Assembly: GCF_001423245.1 (NCBI RefSeq)
Contig: NZ_LMOH01000026.1
Location: 308,187-372,186, forward strand
Length of the DNA: 64,000 nt
Reading direction: 5' to 3'
Source of the DNA: Aureimonas sp. Leaf324
Lineage (GTDB): Bacteria > Pseudomonadota > Alphaproteobacteria > Rhizobiales > Rhizobiaceae
Shown piece after piece: positions 35,001-41,956 of this stretch. The notes beneath the pieces were generated by a model. The model was given only the letters and a program-made list of their open reading frames with translations, had not been told where the DNA came from and did not search any database. The translations under genes and the position numbers were made by a program. Numbering within the stretch: the first letter of the stretch is position 1; every line of letters starts with the position of its first letter.

Positions 35001-35444
35001 GCGCTCCTCGCTCGCGAGGGCGGGGTCTGGGTCGATGCCGACGACCGGTGCCTCCGTCCGATCGCGCCGCTCATCGCCCGCGGCGCCGGTCTCCTCGCCT
35101 ATCAGGAGGACCTCGGCTCGGTCGGCAACAATCTCCTTGCCGCGCGCCCCGGCCATCCCCTTGTCCTCAGGGCGCTTGCTCAGGCGAGCGCGGCGGTCAA
35201 TCGCGGCGACGGCGACATCCTGTGGCTGGCGACGGGTCCCGGCCTGCTGACGCGGGTCTGGGCCGGCGCTCTCGCCCGGCCGTCATCGGGCGAGGCGGAC
35301 GACGCGCTCCTCCTCGACCGGGCGGACTGTCTCGCTCATGTCGCGATCCATTGCCTCGCCGCCTACAAGGCGAGCGAGCGGCACTGGAGCCGCACCGCCT
35401 TCGGGCGGGGTCGGCGGACCCGTCGCGTCGCGTCCCCGGTCTGA
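32082..35444 (+). CDS. TPR protein fused to GT32-like glycosyltransferase
   Basis: About 1120 residues from ATG 32082 (GTG 32052 is an alternative). Residues 1 to about 870 are repeated pairs of helices rich in Ala, Leu and Arg, with TPR-like units such as ALALFREAGDPWSRNDEALE. Residues about 900-1060 form a GT32-like enzyme: GVPRAIHQFWTDD, RFTHRVWSE, MKADLFRLALLAREGGVWVD and ADDRCL, where the WVDADD segment is the DXD nucleotide-sugar site, followed by a GVGNNLLAARPGHPL-type acceptor loop. TPR-GT32 fusions are rare; the repeats could bind a protein acceptor. It lies next to the glycan operon and the Hint gene. Confidence 0.8.
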   Translation: MSALPTPSLRDLALAARAAGERTRALALFREAGDPWSRNDEALEHLALGEIEDARRTAEALAGERPDFAPARRTLGLVARAAGDVDAALHHFRAATARDRADLWSAYDAAETLRALGRDEEADAALRALASGTPLPHALRALGAAARARGNAEEALAALRVASDLLPADPWFLLDHAEALVALERLDEADVALRALAQRHPRFAGARRALMRLAARRGDAAMRLDEARALAALDPDAGALDLADVLLDHSERAEAETICVRHLVRRGAAPRPLRQLARAARQTGDPERALAHLRAAARLLPADATLRAECAGEALALGRVAQAKADAEAALAIDPTAPRAHRILALVARAEGREADALDRMRALWADGAGPAQAGFELGTDLRAGGVFTDAATVYERLAGRPDAAPEALVERALLARRLDGIDAARARLDEALHLSPGHARALLCLGDIERELGRFEAAAAAYRAALESRPGLGWAHVGLALLAEARGDGDEAVSALRAAIAADPGESHPRILLAQRLAERGDGDGARALLAGVAPGDPRAAEAALALARIWRLDGDGAGALRVLEDAARRWPDRPEIAVETAEEALRQGQPEAALAWLSVGEARHPGHPGHPGLLEARARLALSRDDLEAAVALFDEAATADPGRLGPPLMLARLAAMRGDPASALGRFETIAQRFGERPELTLARAETLRQLGRIAEAERCFDESLARARVPAVAIAAALAAIEGARLPRAEALLSGLTTATRADTARLHFARAQLAAAGWDFDRAIAEGEAAVRLQPADGWYRNRLAHAALLALDLPRAARALREGAALEAGANALRGKSANPSQSHYGQLLDEFRLDAEALAALQAALAEPPAVRLAAIAACLRACPDHTASSVLYLIEARRQGALATRVGVGVGGVPRAIHQFWTDDAVPADVAAYMATWRDLNPRFTHRVWSEREAAGWLAAHAPPATAAAFARAREPAMKADLFRLALLAREGGVWVDADDRCLRPIAPLIARGAGLLAYQEDLGSVGNNLLAARPGHPLVLRALAQASAAVNRGDGDILWLATGPGLLTRVWAGALARPSSGEADDALLLDRADCLAHVAIHCLAAYKASERHWSRTAFGRGRRTRRVASPV

Positions 35445-35470
35445 AATGCCGCTGCGCTAAGTCCTGACCG

Positions 35471-36928
35471 TCAGGCGGCGAGCGGGTCCCGGTCCACGAA
35501 CAGCGCGGTGGCCCGCGTCTCCAGCGCCCGGCGGAGGGCTGCGGGCACCTGCCGGCGCGACTTCGCCCGCGGCAGGTCCATCTCGGCCACCGGCGCGGCG
35601 TCCGGCACGAGCGCCTCGCGCTCCTCCCAGTTGTCGAAGCCGAGTTGCTCGAGATTGTCGACGAAGCTCTCGGCCGCCAGCCCCTCGGCGAGGATCAGCG
35701 CGTGGCGCGCGAGTTCGACATGGAGATAGAGGATCGTCTCGCCGACCGGCGTTTCACGTGTGACAGCGACGCCGTCGACCAGCGCCGAGGCATGGACGAG
35801 GATGCCGCCGAGACCGACCGCATGGTCGGGCGACAGGAACAGGTCGCGGCTCGGCACGGCGTCCGCGATCGCGCCCGCCCGGATGCGGATCGGCAGGACA
35901 CGCAGCGGGTCGCTGCCGCGCACCGGGACCGTCTGGCGTCCGATCCAGCGCACCGCTTCCGCCGCGCCGTCCACGGTCAGGACGAGGTCGCCGGGTCGCA
36001 GATCCTCGATCGCCGCCGAGCCGGCCGGCGTCGCGATGCGCGTCCCCGGCCGGAAGCAGACGGGCGCGATGTCGATTGAAACGGTGGGCGTGAGGCCGCT
36101 GGTGGTACTGCCGCCGAGCGTGGTGCCGCTGTCCGCGCCGGTGGCGCCGCCGCCGGGGCCGGCCCCACTGGAGACGCCGGCACCGGACGAACCGCCGCCC
36201 GAACCACCAGCGGTCGAGCCCGACGAGCCGTGGGTGTCCGAGCCACCGGTCGCGGCGGCGGCAGCTTCGCTCGCCGCCGTGCCGCTGCTGCCGCCGGAAC
36301 TGCCGCCGCCACCGGACCCGCCGCCATCGCCGCCTGATGCGCCGCCCTCGCCTCCGCCCTCGCCGGAACCGGCCGCAGCGCCGCCATCGCCTGAACCACT
36401 GTTTTCCGTGCCGCCCCCGCCGCCAGCCTCGCCGCGCTCGGGGCCGCCGTCGCGCGCCGCGGCCGAACCGCCGCCGGCCGGCGCACCGCCGCCGTTACCG
36501 GCCGAGCCGGCGGCCGCGCCAGCCGTCGATCCGCCGAGGCTCGCTCCGCCGACACCGGCGGATGCGCCGCCCGGCCCGGCATGCGGGCCCGCCTGCCGCG
36601 CGCCGCCGGGTCCTGCGGCCATGCCGCCGCCGGCCTGCGAACCGGCACCCGTCGATCCGTCGGCCGCGCCGGTCGCGCCACCGGCCTCGGTCGTGCTCGT
36701 CGCGGCACCGGTCGGGCCCGCGCTCCCCGCACCGTCCGCGCCGCCGCGGGACCCGCCCCCACCGGCCACCGAGCCCGTGGCGCCGGCCGTCGCCGTGGCG
36801 GTGGTCGCGATGCTGCCGGACATGGCGACCGTTGCGGCCGCCGAGGCGTTCGAGCCGGACGACGACGACGAGCCGCCCGAGCGGTCGCGCGCGTCGCCCG
36901 TGTCCTTCGTGTCGTCGGTCTGGCTCAT
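35471..36928 (-). CDS. Gly/Ala/Ser-rich protein with C-terminal Hint (hedgehog/intein) domain
   Basis: A 485-residue protein. Residues about 15-285 are a Gly/Ala/Ser/Thr-rich region with no fixed repeat unit. At Cys291 begins a Hint domain of the Hint_2 type: CFRPGTRIATPAGSAAIEDL, RPGDLVLTVDG, later SPDHAVGLGGILVHASALVD and ETILYLHVELARHALILAEG, where DHAV and the His-rich strand fit the B and C blocks. Hint domains self-cleave and may attach a ligand. ATG 36928 (MSQTDDTK) was chosen. The opposite strand is open over most of the gene only because of base bias. Probably surface-exposed; exporter unknown but the type I system is a candidate. Confidence 0.78.
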   Translation of the reverse strand: MSQTDDTKDTGDARDRSGGSSSSSGSNASAAATVAMSGSIATTATATAGATGSVAGGGGSRGGADGAGSAGPTGAATSTTEAGGATGAADGSTGAGSQAGGGMAAGPGGARQAGPHAGPGGASAGVGGASLGGSTAGAAAGSAGNGGGAPAGGGSAAARDGGPERGEAGGGGGTENSGSGDGGAAAGSGEGGGEGGASGGDGGGSGGGGSSGGSSGTAASEAAAAATGGSDTHGSSGSTAGGSGGGSSGAGVSSGAGPGGGATGADSGTTLGGSTTSGLTPTVSIDIAPVCFRPGTRIATPAGSAAIEDLRPGDLVLTVDGAAEAVRWIGRQTVPVRGSDPLRVLPIRIRAGAIADAVPSRDLFLSPDHAVGLGGILVHASALVDGVAVTRETPVGETILYLHVELARHALILAEGLAAESFVDNLEQLGFDNWEEREALVPDAAPVAEMDLPRAKSRRQVPAALRRALETRATALFVDRDPLAA

Positions 36929-37113
36929 GGCTCGGGATCCCGGCTGGCGCACTGCGTCAGCCTGCAGCTTGCCACGACCGGCCGACGCCGCAAGCGGGAC
37001 CTGCGGACAGGGCAAGCAAAGGGTGAAGACGACGGCCGCCCGCGCCGCCGGTCAGGCCGCCGCCAGCCAGTTCTGCCAAGGAAGGGCGATCGATCACGGT
37101 GCTCGAAGGCGCG

Positions 37114-39585
37114 ATGGACTGGACCGACCTCCTGGCATGCGACGCGGCGCTGGCGCTGCCGGAGCGTCACGCCGAGGCGCTGACGCGTCTGGCGGCCCGG
37201 CGCTTTCGCGACGGCGCCCCGCAGGAGGCGGTGGCGCTCCTGCGCCGGCGCGTGCGGCTGGACGAGCCCGCGACGGCGGCCGAGCGCGCGCTTCTGGCGC
37301 TCGGCCTCTCGGCGGCGGGCGAGCGCGAGGCGGCCGACGCCGAGCTCTCACACGCCCTCCTCGCCGACCCGCTCGATCCCGCCGCCGCACTGATCGCGCT
37401 GCGCCTCGCCGCCGACCGCGACAGCGTGCGCCTCGCCGCCCGGCGCATCCTGTCCAATCCCGTGGCCGCCGACGACGCGCTGGCCCAGGCGCTGGCCGCG
37501 CTCTTTCGCGCCGGTGAGGACGCGGCGCTCATCGCCGATCTTGCGGACGGCCGGCTGACGGGCTGGGCGATCTGGCGCGGCGATCCCGCGCCCCGCCTCG
37601 TGCTGCCCGGCCCGGCGGGCGAGCAACGCTTCACGCTCCTGCCCCTGCCCCATCTCGGCTTCCTGCCGCCGGGCGCCTCGGGCGCACGGCTCGACGAGGG
37701 GGTGGCCGGGGCGGTGGAGGGCTGGCGGCTGGAGCGCGACGGGCGCATCGTGGCGCAAGGCCCGCTCCCTGCCCGCTCGCGCCGTCGCGAGGCGCCTCGC
37801 CTGGGCGCGCCGCCCACCGCCATCCCGGCGCGTCGTCCGGTGCGGGTGGTGATGCCCGTCTTCGGCGATCCCGACGCGACGCGCGCGGCGCTCCGCGCGG
37901 CCGTCCTCGAGGTCGCCCGCCACCCCGGCGCCCGGCTCGTCGCGGTCGACGACTGCTCGCCCTTTCCCGCCATCACCGCGCTTCTCGAGACCTTTGCCGC
38001 ACGCGGTCTCCTCGAGCTTCGCCGCACGGACGTGAACCGCGGCTTTCCCGGCGCGGTAGCGCTCGGCCTCGAGGGCGGCGAAGGCTCGGACGCGCTGGTG
38101 CTGAACGCCGATGCGATCCTGCCGGCCGGTGCCCTCCAGCGGCTGGCCGACGCAGCCTATGCCGCGCCCGACATCGGCACCGCAACACCCTTGTCGAACA
38201 ACGGCGAGTGGACGAGCTGGCCGCGCCTCGGGCAGGCGGCGCCGCTGCCGCTTGAGACCGAGGCCGCCCGGCTCGATGCCGCCGCGCGGCGCCTCGACAC
38301 CGCGCCCGTCGCGCTGCCGAACGGCATCGGCTTCGCACTGTACCTGCGCCACGACTGCCTCGCCGCCGTGGGTCCGCCGTCGGAGATCTACGAGCGCGGC
38401 TATTTCGAGGACCTCGAATGGACGCTGGCGGCGCGGCAGGCGGGGTTTCGCAACGTCGCCGCTCCCGCGCTCTTCGTGCCTCATCACGGCTCGCGCTCGT
38501 TCGGGCCGGACAAGGCCATGCTGGTGGCGCGCAACCTGCGGCGTCTTCGTCGCCGCTGTCCCGGCATCCGCGCGGAAAGCGCCGCCTTTCGCCGCGCCGA
38601 TCCGCTGCGGGCGGCACGGGCGAGGCTGGAGGAGGCCTGCCCGCCGACCGGCCGCCCGCGCCTCCTCGTCGCACCTGCGGGCAGCGCGGTACTCGTGGAA
38701 CATCTCCATCGCCTCGGCGAGGCGGCCGCCGGCGCGGTGGTGCTGACGTGGCGCCGGTCGGGCGCCGGGCTCCGGGCGGACCTCGCAAGCGTCGGCGGCG
38801 GCGCGCCGCAGTCGCTCGGGTACGACCTGGCCGCGGAGGGCGGCGCGCTGGCAGCGTGGCTCGCGGCGCTGGCGCCGGGCGAGATCGATCTCGTCGGCGC
38901 GCCTCCGCCGAGCGGCCTGCTCGACGCGATCCGGCCGCTCGGCGGCACCATGACGATCCTTGCCGGCACGCCGCAGCCGGGCGGGGCCCATCCGCTGGCC
39001 GCCGACGCGCTCGCCTGGCGCGCGGAACTCGGCGACCGCGCGGTCTCGATCCTCGCCCTCGACCGCGCCACCGAAGCCTTGCTCCGCTGGGCGCTGGAGG
39101 GCGATCCGGCGGCGGCATGGCTCCGGGGACCGCCGGAAGCCGAACCGCATCTCCCGCCCGCCGAGACGGACGGCCGGCTTGCCCTCGTCATGGGCGTCCC
39201 CGCCCCGGCCTCGCTCGCCTTCGCGCAGCGCCTCGGCGCAGCGCTCCGCGCCCGCCTGCCCGGCGCGCGGCTCGCGGTGGTCGGCGCCAGTGCAGACGAC
39301 CTCGCGCTGATCGGGCGCGGCATCGCGGCCACGGGCCGGCTCGGGCCCGGCGAGTTCGTCGCCGCCGCATCGGGCGCCGCCGCGCTGGTGCTGCCGCCCG
39401 CCGATCCCTCGCTCGCCCTCTTCGAGCGGATCATCGCCGAGACCGGCCGCCCCGGCGCGCAGGTCGACTGGAGCGACGGCGCGCTCGATCCCCTCCCCCC
39501 GTCCCTTCTTCTCGATCGGAGCCGCGATGAGCGAGACACCGTCCAGGCCATCGTCGATTGGTTCGCTGGTCGCCTCGCGGCGTAG
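37114..39585 (+). CDS. TPR-like/GT2 glycosyltransferase
   Basis: An 823-residue protein from ATG 37114 (GTG 37099 is an alternative). The first 130 residues are helical-repeat-like (EALTRLAARRFRDGAPQEAV). About residue 145 has an LTGWAIWRGDP segment like the GW domains seen in neighbours. Residues about 240-480 are a GT2 domain: RPVRVVMPVFGDPDATRAAL, VAVDDCSPFPAITALLETFA, SDALVLNADAILPAGAL with the DXD-like NADA, and GYFEDLEWTLAARQAGFRNV. The C-terminal part resembles a second, GT-B-like glycosyltransferase half. Its last 59 bp overlap the next gene, so the two are coupled. Confidence 0.75.
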   Translation: MDWTDLLACDAALALPERHAEALTRLAARRFRDGAPQEAVALLRRRVRLDEPATAAERALLALGLSAAGEREAADAELSHALLADPLDPAAALIALRLAADRDSVRLAARRILSNPVAADDALAQALAALFRAGEDAALIADLADGRLTGWAIWRGDPAPRLVLPGPAGEQRFTLLPLPHLGFLPPGASGARLDEGVAGAVEGWRLERDGRIVAQGPLPARSRRREAPRLGAPPTAIPARRPVRVVMPVFGDPDATRAALRAAVLEVARHPGARLVAVDDCSPFPAITALLETFAARGLLELRRTDVNRGFPGAVALGLEGGEGSDALVLNADAILPAGALQRLADAAYAAPDIGTATPLSNNGEWTSWPRLGQAAPLPLETEAARLDAAARRLDTAPVALPNGIGFALYLRHDCLAAVGPPSEIYERGYFEDLEWTLAARQAGFRNVAAPALFVPHHGSRSFGPDKAMLVARNLRRLRRRCPGIRAESAAFRRADPLRAARARLEEACPPTGRPRLLVAPAGSAVLVEHLHRLGEAAAGAVVLTWRRSGAGLRADLASVGGGAPQSLGYDLAAEGGALAAWLAALAPGEIDLVGAPPPSGLLDAIRPLGGTMTILAGTPQPGGAHPLAADALAWRAELGDRAVSILALDRATEALLRWALEGDPAAAWLRGPPEAEPHLPPAETDGRLALVMGVPAPASLAFAQRLGAALRARLPGARLAVVGASADDLALIGRGIAATGRLGPGEFVAAASGAAALVLPPADPSLALFERIIAETGRPGAQVDWSDGALDPLPPSLLLDRSRDERDTVQAIVDWFAGRLAA

Positions 39586-41941
39586 GCGCCTGTCCGCCGG
39601 AACGACAGACACCCCGCCCCGTCCCGCCGACGACGGCGCGATGCGCCTCGCCGTCCGCCGCACGGGCGAAACGCTGATCGAAGGCTGGGCCGCCGATCCC
39701 GCCGATCCCGAGCATCGCTTCGTCGTGGAGCTCCTGCTCGACGGCGTGCCAGTGGCGCTGGCGCGCGCCGACCTGCGGCTCGGGGCGGAGCGCGAGGGCG
39801 CCGCGGCGGTGGGCGACGGGTGCCACGGCTTCGTGTTCGCGCTCGACCCCGCGGTGCTGCCCCATGCGACGACGGCCGCGATCCGCCTCGCCAACGGCGG
39901 CGAGCCCGTGGGGCCACCGATCCCCTTGCACGCGGGCGAGCCCTTCGCGGCGCCGCTCGGCCCGGCGGGCGCGGTGCGCTGGCCGGGCGGCCTCGATCTC
40001 GAGGGCTGGGTGCATCGCCCGTCCGCGGACGGCCCGCCGCCGCGGATCGAGGCGCGCATCGACGACGCCATCGTCGCGCTCGCCTTCGCCGATCGCTGGC
40101 GCGAGGTGCGGCGCGGCGGGCACCTGCGCGCCGAGCCCGCCTTTCGCCTGCGGCTGCCGGACGAGTTCGCCGACGGTCGGCTGCACGAGGTCGAGGTTCA
40201 TGCCGACGGCCAGCCGCTGCCGGGCGGCTCTGTCGCGGTCCTCGCTTTTGCCGATACGCTCGGCGCCCTTCTCGACGAACGGGCCGAGACCGAGGGCGAG
40301 CGGTTGCGCGGCGAGCGCTTCGACCGGTGGTTTCCGCAAGCGGTGCCGTTCGCCGATGTCGCGCGGTGGGAGGCGCGGTTTCCGCTTTCCTCCCTGCCGC
40401 GTCTCGGCACCCCGCCCGTCGCGGTCGCCCTCGTCGGCGAGGACGGCGCGGAGGCGAGCCTTGCCGCGCCCGCGCTCGACGCGCTCGGCGACTGGATCGG
40501 CGTCGTCCTGCCGGCGCGCGACGGCGGCTTCGAGCCTGCCGATCTCGAAGGGTTCCTCGAGGGCGAGGCGGCCGAGTGCGAGGCGGTGCTGGTGATGCCG
40601 GCCGGAACGCTCGCCCGCCCCGGCGGGCCGGAGCGTCTGGTGGAGGCGCTCCTTTCGGAGCCCGGCGCTGCGATCGCCTTCGGCGACCGCCTCCTGATGC
40701 TGGAGGGCGGCGAGCCGGCGCCCTTCGCCGCCACCGCCTTCGACCACGAGCGCGCCCTGGAGCAGGGCTGCGCGGGCGCGCCCTTCGCGATCCGTCGCCA
40801 AGCGGCGCTCGCCGCCCTCGAGGCCGGCGTCGGCGACGCCGATCGTCTGTTCCTGCATCCGCTCGACCGGGCCCTCTCGGGCACCGCGCGCCATCTTCAC
40901 GTGCCGGGTTTCGGCTTCACCGTCCCGTCCGCTGTTCCCGGCGCGACGGATCGCCTGGCGGCGGCGGTGCGCGCGCATCTCGTCGCGCGCGGGCTTGCCG
41001 CCACGGTCGAGCCGCGCCCGCCCGCGAGCCTTCCCGCCGTGAGGGTCCGGCGCGAGCCGCTGCCCGGTGCCTGCTCGATCCTTCTCGACGCCGGCTGGCA
41101 GGACGAGGCGGCGGTCGTCGCCGCCCTGGAGGCGCTGGAGCCGACGCGCCGACGCCGCGCGGCGACGGTCCTCGTGTCCTCGCCGCGCCTCGACAGTGCG
41201 GCGCTCGCGCGCCTGCGCCTCGGCGGGGTCGAGGCGGAAGGCGCCGCACCCGGCCGCTCGCCGGCTCGCCGCTTAAGCGATGCCGCGGCGCGATTGTCCG
41301 GCGAGGCGCTCTGCCTCCTGTCGGTCGGCGTCACGCCGCTCGACGACCGCTGGCTGGACGAGCTCCTCGGCCGCCTCGCCAATCCCGCGACCGGCCTCGT
41401 GGCGCCGCTTCTCATCGGCCGCGCCGGCGATATCGTCGATGCGGGCCTCGCGCTCGACCTCGGCGCCGCGCCGCGCCCGCGCTATCGCGGCCGAGGCGCG
41501 GAGGATCCCGGTCACGGCGACGGCCTTCTCGTCGCCCATCAGGTGTCGGCCGTCAGCGGCCGCGTGTTCGCGACGCGGCGGGCGGACTTCCTGGCGCTCG
41601 GCGGGTTCGATTCCGTTCTGTTCCCGCGCCACCTCTTCTCAGCCGACTATGCTTTGAAGCTTCAGGCGCTGGGACGCCGCATCGTGGTCGCGCCGGATGC
41701 GCGTCTCGTCTGCGAGGCCCCGGCGGACGAGGCCGCCGGCGGGCTGGCCGCGCCCGCGCTGCAGCGCGAGATCGACACGCTATCAGTGCGCTGGGCAGGC
41801 GTCGCGGCCGCCGATCCGTTCACGAGCCCGCTCCTGCGGCGGGGTGGCGACGGTTTCGACGGGCTCGCCTGGCCGCCGGGCGACCTCACGCCGCGCTCGG
41901 GGCTCGTTCCCCCGCCGCGCGCGGTCGCGCCCGGCTGGTAA
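39527..41941 (+). CDS. GW-domain protein with degenerate GT2 region
   Basis: An 804-residue protein. Residues 40-112 hold a GW-type domain with GETLIEGWAADPADPEHRFV, LLLDGVPVALARADL and VGDGCHGFVFALDP; a second copy follows near residue 155 (LDLEGWVHRPSADGPPPRIE). The C-terminal third resembles GT2 enzymes of polysaccharide loci (LVAPLLIGRAGDIVDAGLAL, VSAVSGRVFATRRADFLALG, GFDSVLFPRHLFSADYALKL), but the usual DXD and acidic-aspartate sites are not obvious, and CEAPADEA stands where HHES is normal. It may have lost catalysis and act as a scaffold. Starts within the previous gene, in another frame. Confidence 0.6.
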   Translation: MSETPSRPSSIGSLVASRRRRLSAGTTDTPPRPADDGAMRLAVRRTGETLIEGWAADPADPEHRFVVELLLDGVPVALARADLRLGAEREGAAAVGDGCHGFVFALDPAVLPHATTAAIRLANGGEPVGPPIPLHAGEPFAAPLGPAGAVRWPGGLDLEGWVHRPSADGPPPRIEARIDDAIVALAFADRWREVRRGGHLRAEPAFRLRLPDEFADGRLHEVEVHADGQPLPGGSVAVLAFADTLGALLDERAETEGERLRGERFDRWFPQAVPFADVARWEARFPLSSLPRLGTPPVAVALVGEDGAEASLAAPALDALGDWIGVVLPARDGGFEPADLEGFLEGEAAECEAVLVMPAGTLARPGGPERLVEALLSEPGAAIAFGDRLLMLEGGEPAPFAATAFDHERALEQGCAGAPFAIRRQAALAALEAGVGDADRLFLHPLDRALSGTARHLHVPGFGFTVPSAVPGATDRLAAAVRAHLVARGLAATVEPRPPASLPAVRVRREPLPGACSILLDAGWQDEAAVVAALEALEPTRRRRAATVLVSSPRLDSAALARLRLGGVEAEGAAPGRSPARRLSDAAARLSGEALCLLSVGVTPLDDRWLDELLGRLANPATGLVAPLLIGRAGDIVDAGLALDLGAAPRPRYRGRGAEDPGHGDGLLVAHQVSAVSGRVFATRRADFLALGGFDSVLFPRHLFSADYALKLQALGRRIVVAPDARLVCEAPADEAAGGLAAPALQREIDTLSVRWAGVAAADPFTSPLLRRGGDGFDGLAWPPGDLTPRSGLVPPPRAVAPGW

Positions 41942-41956
41942 CGGCGCGGCCCGCCG

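Noticed and set aside
31893-35156. Minus-strand open frame of 1087 residues
   Set aside because: Arg/Gly-rich shadow of the TPR-GT32 gene; no domain and no start context.
35760-37517. Plus-strand open frame of 585 residues, Pro/Ala-rich
   Set aside because: It is opposite the Gly/Ala/Ser-rich Hint gene; the open frame is caused by codon bias and has no recognisable domain.
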